Shown: positions 1-8,689 of the stretch, in pieces
Position numbering within the stretch: position 1 is the stretch's first letter
How the letters are laid out: the number at the start of each line of letters is the position of its first letter
From: Mesorhizobium mediterraneum
GTDB lineage: Bacteria; Pseudomonadota; Alphaproteobacteria; Rhizobiales; Rhizobiaceae
NCBI RefSeq assembly: GCF_002284565.1
Contig: NZ_NPKI01000020.1
Location: 90,656-154,655 of the forward strand
Length of the DNA stretch: 64,000 bases
Direction of reading: 5' to 3'
Notes under the pieces: generated by a model
Seen by the model: only the letters and a program-made list of their open reading frames with translations
Databases searched by the model: none
What the model was told of the DNA's origin: nothing
Translations under genes and position numbers: made by a program

Positions 1-312
1 GACGCCAGAAAACAGGATCTTGTTGGCCGGAATGCCGGCGGCCAGCGCGCGGCGCAGTTCGCCTTCAGAGACCACGTCGGCGCCGGCGCCGAGCTTGGCC
101 AGAATCTTCAGCACCGCCTGGTTGGAATTCGCCTTCATGGCATAGCAGACCAGCGCGTCGAGCCCGGCAAAGGCCTGCGCAAACACGCGGAAATGCCTGG
201 TCAACGTCGCCGTCGAATAGCAATAGAACGGCGTGCCGACGCTTGCAGCGATATCTGATATCGCCACGTCCTCGGCATGCAGCACGCCGTCGCGGTAGTC
301 GAAATGGTTCAC
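1..312 (-). CDS. lysA: Diaminopimelate decarboxylase, N-terminal part (runs off the window)
   Basis: Only the first 104 codons are in the window. The product would decarboxylate meso-diaminopimelate to L-lysine with PLP, the last step of lysine synthesis. The translation from a GTG at 312 opens MNHFDYRDGVLHAEDV and contains YAMKANSN, the conserved segment carrying the lysine that binds PLP in fold-type III decarboxylases. It lies downstream of argH and a small lipoprotein gene on the same strand, a gene order common in Rhizobiales, so co-transcription is likely. The family call is firm; the C-terminal catalytic half cannot be checked. Confidence 0.92.
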   Translation of the reverse strand, partial: MNHFDYRDGVLHAEDVAISDIAASVGTPFYCYSTATLTRHFRVFAQAFAGLDALVCYAMKANSNQAVLKILAKLGAGADVVSEGELRRALAAGIPANKILFSGV

Positions 313-364
313 AAGAGTGGTTCCGGAAGTTGGAGCACGATGAGATCGGCCGATCTCATCGTCT

Positions 365-580
365 CTAGAGCAGCGGGTCGAGGATGAACTTCTTGTCCTC
401 GACCGGTTTTTCCGGCTCGGGCGGCACGGGCTGCTTGGCCTTTTCGGCGTCCTTACGAGCCTGCACGGCCGCCTCATAGGGCGTGTCGAGCCCGGACTTC
501 CTGCCACAGGCCGTTACGGTCGCCAGCGCCGCCAGCAGCGTCAGCGTCACCAAGATCCTGCTTGCGGTCATTCGTGCCAT
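365..580 (-). CDS. Small outer-membrane-type lipoprotein (LptM-like)
   Basis: A 71-residue protein between argH and lysA. It begins MARMTASRILVTLTLL, a basic hydrophobic signal, followed by a lipobox ending TACG with Cys at about residue 25, then a short charged tail rich in Lys, Glu and Pro ending DPLL. Small lipoproteins of this kind upstream of lysA are widespread and match the LptM/YifL type, which in E. coli supports LptD assembly; that role is inferred from family and position only. A second ATG at 571 (MTASRIL) has an upstream GGACGG and is an equally good start. The gene is much shorter than the long overlapping reading frame that contains it. Confidence 0.85.
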   Translation of the reverse strand: MARMTASRILVTLTLLAALATVTACGRKSGLDTPYEAAVQARKDAEKAKQPVPPEPEKPVEDKKFILDPLL

Positions 581-639
581 CCGTCCGAAACTTTTGCCCG
601 CCGCTTTTAGCTGAGTTTTGCTGGCATTGCACCCCGGCA

Positions 640-2040
640 TCACGCCTTGGCGATGCGCTTTTTCCAGTACCGGATCTGCTTCCTCACTTCCGACGGCGCG
701 GTGCCGCCGAAGCTCGTGCGGCTCTTCACCGAGTTCTGCACGGCAAGCACCGAAAACACGTCCGCGGTGATGCCAAGGTGAATAGACTGCAAGTCTTCCA
801 GCGGCAGCCTGTCGAGCCCGATCTTCTTCTCTTCGGCCAGGGCTACCGCGCGGCCGGTGACATGATGCGCCTCGCGGAACGGCAGGCCAAGCGTGCGCAC
901 CAGCCAGTCGGCAAGATCGGTCGCGGTCGAATAGCCGGCACCCGCGGCCTTCTTCATGGCCGCGGCATTCACCGTCATGTCGCGCACCATGCCGGTCATC
1001 GCCGCCAGCATCAAATCGAGCGTCTCGGCGGCGTCGAAGACGGACTCCTTGTCCTCCTGCATGTCCTTGCCGTAGGTCAGCGGCATGCCCTTCATGACGG
1101 TCAGCAGGCCGACGAGATGGCCGGTGACGCGGCCGGTCTTGCCGCGCACCAACTCGGCGGCGTCGGGGTTCTTCTTCTGCGGCATGATCGAGGAGCCGGT
1201 GGAGAATGAGTCCGACAGCCTGACGAAGCCGAATTGCGGCGTCGACCAGATGATGATCTCTTCGGCCAGCCGAGACAGATGCGTCGCGCAGATTGCCGCC
1301 AGCCCTAAGAATTCCAGCGCGAAATCGCGGTCCGAAACGCTGTCCAGGGAATTGCGCATCGGCTCGCGGAAGCCGAGCGCCTTGGCCGTTTGGTGCCGGT
1401 CGATCGGAAAGCTGGTGCCGGCAAGGGCGGCAGCACCGAGCGGGCTTTCGTCCATCCGCTCGATGGCGTCGCGTACACGCGACAGGTCGCGCGAAAACAT
1501 CTCGACATAGGCCATGCAGTGATGGCCGAAGGTCACCGGCTGCGCCGCCTGCATGTGGGTGAAGCCCGGCATCACCGTCGCCGCATGCTCCTCGGCCCGC
1601 TCCAGGAACGCCGCTATCAGGCCCTTCAGCGCCTCGGCGACGCGAAAGCACTCGTCCTTGACCCACAGCCTGAGATCGACCGCCACCTGGTCGTTGCGCG
1701 AACGGGCGGTATGCAGGCGGCCGGCGGCCGCGCCGATCAGCTCGGCAAGGCGAGCCTCGACATTCATGTGGATGTCTTCCAGCCTGGTCGAAAACTCGAA
1801 CTTTCCCGCCTCGATCTCTGCCAGGATCGTGTTCAGCCCGTGAGCGATTTTTTCTTGATCGGCCGCCGAAATAATGCCCGTTTGCGCCAGCATCTCGCTA
1901 TGGGCGATCGAGCCTCTGATATCCTGCGCATAGAGTTTGCGGTCGAACGAGATCGACGCGTTGATCGCTTCCATGATCGCGGCCGGACCCGAGGCAAAAC
2001 GTCCGCCCCACATCTGGTTGCTGGCCTTCTTGTCACTCAT
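640..2040 (-). CDS. argH: Argininosuccinate lyase
   Basis: 466 residues, the normal length. It splits argininosuccinate into arginine and fumarate, the last step of arginine synthesis, in the cytoplasm. The N-terminus reads MSDKKASNQMWGGRF and the fumarase/aspartase-superfamily signature GSSIMPQKKNPD is intact, with the catalytic serine in that mobile loop. The start at 2040 is chosen because homologues begin with this short polar stretch before MWGGRF; the longer in-frame start at 2190 would run over the divergent tlpA gene. It is followed by the lipoprotein and lysA genes, so arginine and lysine genes may share a transcript. Confidence 0.97.
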   Translation of the reverse strand: MSDKKASNQMWGGRFASGPAAIMEAINASISFDRKLYAQDIRGSIAHSEMLAQTGIISAADQEKIAHGLNTILAEIEAGKFEFSTRLEDIHMNVEARLAELIGAAAGRLHTARSRNDQVAVDLRLWVKDECFRVAEALKGLIAAFLERAEEHAATVMPGFTHMQAAQPVTFGHHCMAYVEMFSRDLSRVRDAIERMDESPLGAAALAGTSFPIDRHQTAKALGFREPMRNSLDSVSDRDFALEFLGLAAICATHLSRLAEEIIIWSTPQFGFVRLSDSFSTGSSIMPQKKNPDAAELVRGKTGRVTGHLVGLLTVMKGMPLTYGKDMQEDKESVFDAAETLDLMLAAMTGMVRDMTVNAAAMKKAAGAGYSTATDLADWLVRTLGLPFREAHHVTGRAVALAEEKKIGLDRLPLEDLQSIHLGITADVFSVLAVQNSVKSRTSFGGTAPSEVRKQIRYWKKRIAKA

Positions 2041-2074
2041 CGCTATAACCCGTGCTCCGGAGCAGTTTTTAGAA

Positions 2075-2761
2075 ATGGCAGACGGCAATAAATTTTTCCC
2101 GGCCCCGCGCCTCATCCTCGCCGCTTTGGTGGCGGGCGTGCTGGCCGGCGCGGTCGCGGTATATGTCAGCGAGAGCGGTTCTGGCAACAACGCGCCCGCT
2201 CAAGTTGCCGTTGGCGACAGCAAGGACGATGTCGCCTGCACTGCCAAGGCCGATCGTGCCAAGACGGTCGCGGCGGCTGCTACCGGCCAGGTTGCCGCAC
2301 TTTTGCCGGCCGATCCGCCGCAATCGCTGAAAAACCTCGCCTTCAACGACCCTGGCGGCAAGCCGATGACGCTCGCCGACCATGCCGGCAAGACGGTGCT
2401 GCTCAATCTATGGGCGACATGGTGCGCGCCCTGCCGAGCCGAAATGCCGGCGCTCGACGCGCTGCAGCAAGAAATGGGCAGCGACGCCTTCGAGGTCGTT
2501 GCGGTCAACGTCGATGCCGGCGACGACACCAAGCCGAAAAAGTTCCTCGAGGAAACCGGCGTCAAGGCGCTCGGCTACTACCGCGATTCGACAATGGCGC
2601 TGTTCAACGATCTCAAGACGCGCGGCCTGGCGCTCGGCCTGCCGGTCACCATGCTGATCGACGGCGAAGGCTGCCTGATCGCCCATATGAACGGCCCGGC
2701 CGAATGGTCAGGGCCGGATGCGAGGCGGCTGGTCGAGACGGCACTCGCCAAGTCGGACTAG
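2075..2761 (+). CDS. tlpA: TlpA-like membrane-anchored thiol:disulfide reductase
   Basis: 228 residues. One N-terminal membrane anchor (about residues 11-30) is followed by a linker and a periplasmic thioredoxin-fold domain. The active site is WCAPC (Cys117 and Cys120) inside LNLWATWC, typical of the TlpA/ResA/CcmG group that keeps cytochrome c haem-binding thiols or copper-chaperone thiols reduced. An extra Cys pair (about residues 55 and 185) lies outside the motif. The start ATG at 2075 sits 35 bp from the divergent argH start, so the two promoters overlap. An upstream in-frame start at 1937 lies inside argH and is rejected. Confidence 0.9.
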   Translation: MADGNKFFPAPRLILAALVAGVLAGAVAVYVSESGSGNNAPAQVAVGDSKDDVACTAKADRAKTVAAAATGQVAALLPADPPQSLKNLAFNDPGGKPMTLADHAGKTVLLNLWATWCAPCRAEMPALDALQQEMGSDAFEVVAVNVDAGDDTKPKKFLEETGVKALGYYRDSTMALFNDLKTRGLALGLPVTMLIDGEGCLIAHMNGPAEWSGPDARRLVETALAKSD

Positions 2762-2784
2762 GCGCCCCTGGGCGCACGGCAATC

Positions 2785-3286
2785 GCGACGGATTTGGTGG
2801 TGATGAATGGCGGCCGTGTCGAGCAGGTCGGCACGCCTGGCGAAATCTACAAGCGCCCCAGCGAGCCGTTTCGTGGCGACCTTCGTCGGCGCGCCGGCGA
2901 TGAATATCCTGGAGGGCGCCGTCGAGTTCGATGGCCTGTCGTTGCTCGGCGGCAGCCGGCGCCTCGCCATTCCACGTGTGGGCCTACCGGTGGGGACGCA
3001 GGTCGCCGCCGGCATCCGGCCGGAAGCCGTGCGTCTTGTTGCGCCCGGCACGCCGGGCGCGCTCAAGGCTACGGTCGACCTCGTTGAGGAGCTGGGAGCT
3101 GGCCGGGTCGTCTATGTGGATCTCGACGGGGCATCCTTTTGCGCGGTGACATCGGAAGCCGTCCATCCGGCACCCGGAACGGCGGTCGGGCTCATGTTTT
3201 CGCCTGATGAGATGCACTTCTTCTCGTCGGAGACCGGAAGCCGTATCGATACCTTCAGGGCTTCCGTGCCGGTCCCCGCACACTGA
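2785..3286 (+). pseudogene. C-terminal remnant of a UgpC/MsiK-type sugar ABC transporter ATPase
   Basis: Directly after tlpA the plus strand encodes ATDLVVMNGGRVEQVGTP and EIYKRPSEPF in one frame. It then continues in a second frame as VATFVGAPAMNILEGAV followed by a MOI/TOBE-like tail (AAGIRPEAVRLV). Together these are the last third of a carbohydrate-importer ATPase. Walker A, the LSGGQ signature and Walker B are absent, and a frameshift near 2865 separates the two parts. No intact permease or binding-protein partner is nearby. This is a decayed leftover, probably from a deletion that brought tlpA up against it. Confidence 0.85.
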
Positions 3287-3424
3287 TTGCAATCGCCAGC
3301 AAGCTCGTTGCCGCCCGCTCCGAGTGCCGGCAAGCAAAGGGAGGGGGACGATGCCGCCGCTGTTTCGGCCAGAACCGTCGGAGTTTGCTGCCGGATAGCG
3401 CTAGGGCGCGGGCCGGGCGCCCAT

Positions 3425-4507
3425 TCAGGCGAACACATGCGCCTTGCCGGAAACAGTCAGCAGGACGATCTCGCCAACGGCAGGCGTGTCCATGCCGGGC
3501 TTGCGCAGGATCAACGGCGTGTTGCCGATTGCGGCGGCGTCCGGCGGATCGGGGCTGTTCAAGAGCCGCACAGCGATGGTGCACATCGAGCCGGCGAATT
3601 CGGACTCGGTCACCTCGCCGAACAGCATGTCCGGCGTGCCCGACATGCCTTCGCGCGACGTTCGTTTCAACAGCACCTGTTCCGGCCGCAGCATGATGCG
3701 GACGATATCGCGCCGCTCGGTGCTGTCGACGGCGATGCGGCCGAGCGGCGAGCTGGCGAAGCCATCTGATATCTTGGCCGGCAGGATGATGGCATCGCCG
3801 AGGAATTCGGCAACCATCCTGTCTTTCGGCTTGAGATAGAGCTCGCGCGGCGTGCCGATTTGCGAGAACTTGCCGTCGCGCATCACCGCGACCTGGCTGG
3901 CAAAGGACAGCGCCTCGGCCTGGTCGTGCGTGACCAGGATCGTGGTGATGCCGGCGGCCTCCAGAAGCTCGGCCACAGCCTTGCGCATCGAGGCGCGCAG
4001 ACCCGTGTCGAGCGCCGAGAACGGCTCGTCGAGCAGCATCAGCCGAGGCTTCATGGCCATGGCGCGGGCTAGCGCCACACGCTGCTGCTGGCCGCCGGAG
4101 AGCTCGTGCGGCCGACGCTTCAGGATCGCCTTGTCGAGCCCGACGATATAGGCGAGCTCGACGATGCGCTCGGTGCGCTTGTCCTCGTGGCGTCCCATGC
4201 CGAAACCGATATTGGCGGCGATGGTCAGATGCGGGAACAGGGCGCCGTCCTGCGCCACCACGCCAATGCTCCGCCGATATGCGGGCACGGCGGCGCCGCC
4301 ATTGGCCAGTACCTCGCCGTCGAGCACGATGCGGCCCTGGTCCGGCGGCTCGAAGCCGGCGATCAGCCGCAGCAAGGTCGTCTTGCCGCAGCCGGACGGC
4401 CCGACGATCGCCGTGCGGCTGCCACTGGCCACGCTGAGATCGACGCCGGCCAGTGCGGCCACCGGGCCGTAGTGCTTGTGCACATCGGTGAGTTCGAGGA
4501 AGCTCAT
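3425..4507 (-). CDS. fbpC: Iron(III) ABC transporter, ATP-binding subunit
   Basis: 360 residues. It energises uptake of ferric iron delivered by the periplasmic protein encoded upstream. Walker A is GPSGCGKTT (about residue 38), the signature is LSGGQQQRVALARA, Walker B is LMLLDEPFSALD, and the switch histidine lies in LVTHDQAEAL. A C-terminal TOBE-like domain follows (about 240-360), as in FbpC/AfuC. Its ATG overlaps the last codon of the permease gene by 4 bp, indicating translational coupling. Iron as substrate is inferred from the binding protein. Confidence 0.93.
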   Translation of the reverse strand: MSFLELTDVHKHYGPVAALAGVDLSVASGSRTAIVGPSGCGKTTLLRLIAGFEPPDQGRIVLDGEVLANGGAAVPAYRRSIGVVAQDGALFPHLTIAANIGFGMGRHEDKRTERIVELAYIVGLDKAILKRRPHELSGGQQQRVALARAMAMKPRLMLLDEPFSALDTGLRASMRKAVAELLEAAGITTILVTHDQAEALSFASQVAVMRDGKFSQIGTPRELYLKPKDRMVAEFLGDAIILPAKISDGFASSPLGRIAVDSTERRDIVRIMLRPEQVLLKRTSREGMSGTPDMLFGEVTESEFAGSMCTIAVRLLNSPDPPDAAAIGNTPLILRKPGMDTPAVGEIVLLTVSGKAHVFA

Positions 4508-6156
4508 CGTCCGGCCATCCGCTTCGACTGGACATAGAGCAGCCAGGTCAGGGGCAGCGACATCGCCACCATGATGAGAGCGTAGGGTGCGGCGGATGCA
4601 TAGTCGATCTCGCCGCTGTGGGCCCAGAACGCCATCGCCAGCGTGCGAGTGCCGTTGGGCGCCAGCATCTGCGTGGCGGTCAATTCGTTCATGATGCCGA
4701 GCGCCACCAGCGCCATGCCCGCCGCGGCACCCGGCGCCGACAGGCGGATCGTCGTCGACCATAGCGCCTTGAGCGGTGATCGGCCGAGACTTGCGGCGGC
4801 GCGTTCGAGCTCGACCGGCGCCTGCGCGATCGATGCCCGCAGGCTGATCAGCGCGCGCGGCAGGAACATCAGCGCATAGGCAACGAGGATCGTGAACAGG
4901 GTCTGGTAGAGCGGCAGAGCGATGCGCACCGTGATGGTGACCAGCGCCAGCGCCACGACGACGCCGGGCAGCGATCCAACGATGTAGTTGCAGCCTTCCA
5001 GAAGACGCTGCAGCGGTCCGGGCGCGCGGATCGAGATCCAGGCCATCGGCATGGCGGCGACGGTAGCGAGCAGGGCGCCGGCGAGCGCCAGGAACAGGGT
5101 CTGGCCGAGCGCCAGGCCGATCTCGTCGAGGCGCCAGACGTCGGCGCCGCCGGCCACAAGCCAGCGGCCGATGGTGACGAACGGCACGCCCAGCGCCAGC
5201 AACGCTGTGACCACCGGCAGCAGCAGGCACGGGATCGTGGCGCGGCCGAGCCTTGTGCGTTGCAGGGGACGCGCTGCGCCCGAGCCGACGCGGGCATAGC
5301 GCTCCTCGCCGCGCACGAGCACTTCGATCCCGAGCAGCACGAAACAGCATGTCACCAGCACCGCCGCCAGCATGTTGGCGGCCGGTCCATTGAAGGTCGA
5401 CTGGAACTGGTCGACGATTGCCGTGGTGAAGGTGTCGAAGCGGATGAACACGTAGAGGCCGTATTCGGCCAGGAGATGCAGGCCGACCAGCAGCGAGCCG
5501 CCGCAGATGGCGAGCCTGAGCTGCGGCAAGACCACCCGCCGGAACACGCGCCACGGCCCGAGGCCGACGGCTGCCGCAGCATCTTCGAGGGCAGGATCGA
5601 GCCGGCGCAAAGCTGCCGCCACCGGCAGATAGAGGAACGGGAAATAGGCGACGACGGAAACCAGGACGCCGGCCCACAGGCCGTGCAGTCCCGGGACCAG
5701 GGTGATCCAGGCATAGGAGTGGACGAAGGCGGGGATGGCGAGTGGCGCCACCGACAGCCAGGCCCACAGGCGGGCCCCGGGAAGATCGCTGCGTTCGGTC
5801 AGCCAGGCCAGCGCCACCGAGAGCACGATGCAGATCGGCACGGCCAGCACCACCAAAAGAAGGGTGTTGACCAGGAGCTCGCCGACGCGTGGCCGGAAGA
5901 CCAATGCCGATACGGTTTCCCAGCCGGTCTGCACGGCAATCCAGATGATAAAGGCGAGCGGCAGCAGGGAGAAAAGTGAGACCAGGATGGCGGCGAGCGA
6001 AATCCAGGATACGGGCCGCCGGCGCGTCCATTGCCCAGCCACCATGCCGGTCGGCGAGCCTGAACGTGCAAGATCGGCCGCAGACTGCATCAGCTCAGAC
6101 GCCGCGCCGCTGCCGCCCGGTGGCGGAAGCGATCGAAGGGTCGCAAACGCGGCCAA
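4504..6156 (-). CDS. fbpB: Iron(III) ABC transporter, fused two-domain permease
   Basis: About 550 residues with roughly twelve membrane segments, the length of FbpB/AfuB permeases in which two permease modules are fused. It forms the inner-membrane channel for Fe3+. Each half has an EAA-type loop where the ATPase docks (for example EDAAAAVGLGPWRVF and ERAAASLGRSPLKAL). It ends 4 bp into fbpC. The start is uncertain: ATGs at 6156, 6090 and 6045 are all possible, and the first membrane segment begins only after the last of them. A hairpin terminator separates it from fbpA. Confidence 0.9.
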   Translation of the reverse strand: MAAFATLRSLPPPGGSGAASELMQSAADLARSGSPTGMVAGQWTRRRPVSWISLAAILVSLFSLLPLAFIIWIAVQTGWETVSALVFRPRVGELLVNTLLLVVLAVPICIVLSVALAWLTERSDLPGARLWAWLSVAPLAIPAFVHSYAWITLVPGLHGLWAGVLVSVVAYFPFLYLPVAAALRRLDPALEDAAAAVGLGPWRVFRRVVLPQLRLAICGGSLLVGLHLLAEYGLYVFIRFDTFTTAIVDQFQSTFNGPAANMLAAVLVTCCFVLLGIEVLVRGEERYARVGSGAARPLQRTRLGRATIPCLLLPVVTALLALGVPFVTIGRWLVAGGADVWRLDEIGLALGQTLFLALAGALLATVAAMPMAWISIRAPGPLQRLLEGCNYIVGSLPGVVVALALVTITVRIALPLYQTLFTILVAYALMFLPRALISLRASIAQAPVELERAAASLGRSPLKALWSTTIRLSAPGAAAGMALVALGIMNELTATQMLAPNGTRTLAMAFWAHSGEIDYASAAPYALIMVAMSLPLTWLLYVQSKRMAGR

Positions 6157-6192
6157 AAACGCAGTCTGTCGTCATGGACGAATGCCATCTCG

Positions 6193-6236
6193 AAAAACAG
6201 AGCGCTCCTGCGGAAAGCGAAGTCCCGCAGGAGCGC
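6193..6236 (-). terminator. Intra-operon Rho-independent terminator between fbpA and fbpB
   Basis: Twelve perfectly paired bases (GCGCTCCTGCGG at 6202-6213 with its complement at 6225-6236) enclose an 11-nt loop. Read on the minus strand the stem is followed by CTGTTTTTCG, a short U-run. It lies 30 bp after the fbpA stop. Such a site would let most transcripts end after the binding protein and a minority continue into the permease and ATPase, which suits the excess of binding protein these systems need. Confidence 0.75.
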
Positions 6237-6266
6237 AGTCGGTTGCCCTTTTAGGACGAACGCCGA

Positions 6267-7283
6267 CTAAAGCAAGCCGGCTGCCGTCATCAGATCGGTC
6301 ACCTTCTTGGAGTTCAGCGTCGTCGCGTCGACCTTCGGCGCCTGCAGATCGGCTAGCGGCACCAGCGCCGGATTGGACTCCGCGCCCTTGCCGACCGCGT
6401 ATTCGAAGGAATTGCCGGTCTTCAGCACCTCCTGACCACCCTTGCCGGTCACCCATTTCAGGAATGCCTGGGCTTCCTTCGGGTGCTTGCTGGAGGCCAG
6501 CACGCCACCGCCGGAAACCGAGACGAACGCGCCCGGATCCTGGTTCTTGAAATAGTGGAGCCCGATGTTCTTGCTGTTTTCACCGGTCTTGGCCTGGTCG
6601 CCGTAGTAGTAATAGTGATAGATCACGCCGCCTTCGACCTCGCCGGCATTGACCGCCTTCATCACCGTGCTGTTGCCCTTGTAGGCGGTGAAGTTCTCCT
6701 TCATCGCCTTCAGCCAGTCGGCCGTTGCGGCCTCACCCTTGAGCTGCAAAAGCGCGCTGACGATCGCCTGGAAATCGGCGCCGGAGGGCGAAGCGGCCCA
6801 GCGTCCCTTCCAGCTTGGATCGGCGAGATCAAGCAGCGACTTAGGCAACTGCTCGGCGGTCAGCTTGGTCTTGTCGTAAACAAAGACGGTGCTGCGCGCG
6901 GCGACGCCCACCCACTTGCCGCTGGCCGGCTGATACTCCTGCGGAATCTGCGCCAGCGTGTCGGCATCGATCGGCGCGAACAGGCCTGATGCCTCGACCA
7001 GGGCCATAGCCGGCGAATTCTCGGTCAGGAACACGTCCGCAGGTGAGGCGGCGCCTTCGGCGACGATCTGGTTAGAGAAATCGCTGTCGCCGCCGTGGCG
7101 AACGGTGACCTTGATGCCGGTTTTCTTGGTGAAACCTTCCACCCAGGCATTAGTCAGGCTCTCATGCTGGGCATTGTAGACGACGATGCCGCCGTCCTGG
7201 GCCATCGCCGGGCCGGTGATCAGGCTGATTGCAAGTGCTGTGGCACCGGCAAGGGCGGAAAGAGCATATTTCATGGACGTCAT
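6267..7283 (-). CDS. fbpA: Iron(III) ABC transporter, periplasmic binding protein
   Basis: 338 residues with a Sec signal peptide ending GPAMAQD (cleavage near residue 29). It captures free or citrate-bound ferric iron in the periplasm. The mature protein opens IVVYNAQHESL, typical of the FbpA/FutA/Idi family, and has a run YHYYYYGD at residues 222-229 that includes the tyrosine pair coordinating Fe3+ in this family. Two starts are possible: 7283 (MTSMKYAL) or 7274 (MKYAL). It is first in the operon, ahead of the terminator, permease and ATPase. Confidence 0.93.
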   Translation of the reverse strand: MTSMKYALSALAGATALAISLITGPAMAQDGGIVVYNAQHESLTNAWVEGFTKKTGIKVTVRHGGDSDFSNQIVAEGAASPADVFLTENSPAMALVEASGLFAPIDADTLAQIPQEYQPASGKWVGVAARSTVFVYDKTKLTAEQLPKSLLDLADPSWKGRWAASPSGADFQAIVSALLQLKGEAATADWLKAMKENFTAYKGNSTVMKAVNAGEVEGGVIYHYYYYGDQAKTGENSKNIGLHYFKNQDPGAFVSVSGGGVLASSKHPKEAQAFLKWVTGKGGQEVLKTGNSFEYAVGKGAESNPALVPLADLQAPKVDATTLNSKKVTDLMTAAGLL

Positions 7284-7334
7284 CCCTCTCGATCTCGATG
7301 GTCTTGATTTAGCAAGGCTGCACCTATCAATTCC

Positions 7335-7349
7335 TGACCGGTGTAGTCA
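7335..7349. promoter_or_regulatory. Candidate RirA iron-responsive operator over the fbpA promoter
   Basis: TGACCGGTGTAGTCA fits TGA-N9-TCA, the core of the iron-responsive operator bound by RirA in rhizobia, and is palindromic. On the minus strand it overlaps TTGACT, a plausible -35 box for fbpA, about 55 bp upstream of the start codon. Iron-replete RirA bound there would block transcription. The motif has only six fixed bases, so chance occurrence is possible; position upstream of an iron importer is the main support. Confidence 0.45.
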
Positions 7350-7414
7350 ACATTGGCCGCTGCGTTAATCAAGCGTCGAAACGCGAAAGCCACGCCGGAC
7401 GGACAATTTTGTGT

Positions 7415-7434
7415 GAGCAGGCACGTGTCTGCTC
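7415..7434. repeat. Intergenic hairpin downstream of the P450 gene
   Basis: GAGCAG and CTGCTC arms flank an 8-nt loop (GCACGTGT), and an outer pair, CGGACA at 7400-7405 and TGTCCG at 7435-7440, extends the structure. It lies 50 bp beyond the P450 stop codon on the minus strand and may end that transcript, but it lacks a U-run. No other function is evident. Confidence 0.4.
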
Positions 7435-7483
7435 TGTCCGCAACAAAGCGTCGCCGCGAAGGGATAGTGTTCCCCGGCGTTTT

Positions 7484-8689
7484 CTACGCGAAAATCAGGG
7501 GAGCGGTCTGCAGGCCGTAAAGCAGCACCGAGGGTCGTCTGACAACCCTGAGAAGGTCAAGGCGCCAACCCCCGGCCTTTGTGAACAGCGCCTCCAGCAG
7601 GGCGGCTAGCTCCAGCCTGGCGACATGCTGTCCGAGACAGACATGCAAGCCAGTGCCGAAGGTGAGGGTAGAGGGGACGGCGGAGCTCAGGTCCAGCTGG
7701 TCGCCTGCCGGAAAAACCGCCGCATCGCGATTGGCGCTGGCAAGCACTGGGACGACAGCCTGTCCGGCACGGATGGCGACACCGTCAAAATCGAAGTCGT
7801 TCGCAGCGATCCGTGCTCCGGCATAGTGAACCGGAGCGCAATAGCGAAGCAGTTCTTCCGCTGCGGACAGCCAGCTTACGCGTCCGTCTTCAAGAAGTTT
7901 CCGCTGGTCGGGGAAGCATTCAAGCGCAACAAGCGCGTTGCCGAACGTGTCGACAACCGTCGCCTGTCCGGCAAAAAGGAGAAACACGATGTTGGCAACG
8001 GCGTCGTCGCGTTGCCAGCGGCCGGCTTCGACCTCTGCTAGCATCTGCGCGGCCATGCCGTTTGGCCGTATCGCACCCTTGTCGATCGCGGACGACACCC
8101 AGAGTTCCAGCCGGCGGCAGGCATCATTGGCGTCGGGGTCCACGCCTTTAGGTCTCATCTCCAGTGCTTTGGCCATGCATTGTGCATCCTCTCCCATCGA
8201 CCACGGGTTATCGATATTAATGCCGAGGATGTTCTCCAAAGTTGAGAACGACAAAGGGACGGCCAGATCGCGCACTGCGTCGAAGTCTGGTTTTTCCGTG
8301 GCCTTTTGCGTCAAATGCAATGCTGTGGACAACAGGCTGTCGAAGAGACGCGCACTCAGGGATGGCGTCAGCGATCCCGCGAGCGGGCGGCGAAGTTGTA
8401 GATGTTGCGGAGGATCCGACAACATCATGGATTTCGTCAGCAGATCGAGCGCGTAATTAGCGGTGATCTTTTGCCGGGTCGCCTGGTAAGCGCCGGGCGG
8501 CGCTTGCAAAAGCGACGGGTGTTTCAGCGCCTTCGAAACCAGGGCATGGCTGAACACGTAATACGCTTGGCCCACTTCGGGGTAAGGTGCTTCGCCCCAA
8601 GCTGCTCCCCCGGTCGCCCGGCGCCGCGCGAATTCTGGAAACCGATCGTTGCCGAGAGCGAAAGGGTTGAAAAGCTTGGCTGATATCAT
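7484..8689 (-). CDS. Cytochrome P450 with an altered I-helix motif
   Basis: 401 residues, a soluble bacterial class I P450. It would hydroxylate or otherwise oxidise a small organic substrate using electrons from a ferredoxin. The haem-binding loop FGTGLHVCLGQ carries the ligand Cys351, and the K-helix ExxR is EELLR (Glu279, Arg282). The I-helix, however, reads LFAGQATVVDT: the acidic residue normally at the fourth position of AGx(D/E)T is Ala243, while Thr244 is kept. No ferredoxin or reductase gene is adjacent. Its start overlaps the GNAT stop by 4 bp, so it is the second gene of a two-gene operon. Substrate unknown. Confidence 0.93.
   Translation of the reverse strand: MISAKLFNPFALGNDRFPEFARRRATGGAAWGEAPYPEVGQAYYVFSHALVSKALKHPSLLQAPPGAYQATRQKITANYALDLLTKSMMLSDPPQHLQLRRPLAGSLTPSLSARLFDSLLSTALHLTQKATEKPDFDAVRDLAVPLSFSTLENILGINIDNPWSMGEDAQCMAKALEMRPKGVDPDANDACRRLELWVSSAIDKGAIRPNGMAAQMLAEVEAGRWQRDDAVANIVFLLFAGQATVVDTFGNALVALECFPDQRKLLEDGRVSWLSAAEELLRYCAPVHYAGARIAANDFDFDGVAIRAGQAVVPVLASANRDAAVFPAGDQLDLSSAVPSTLTFGTGLHVCLGQHVARLELAALLEALFTKAGGWRLDLLRVVRRPSVLLYGLQTAPLIFA

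Noticed and set aside
4508..6031. Apparent large fusion of a permease-region frame to the ATPase (reading frame 3425-6031)
   Set aside because: Upstream of 4507 the frame is a shifted, nonsense reading of the permease gene; the real permease and ATPase are separate and overlap by 4 bp.
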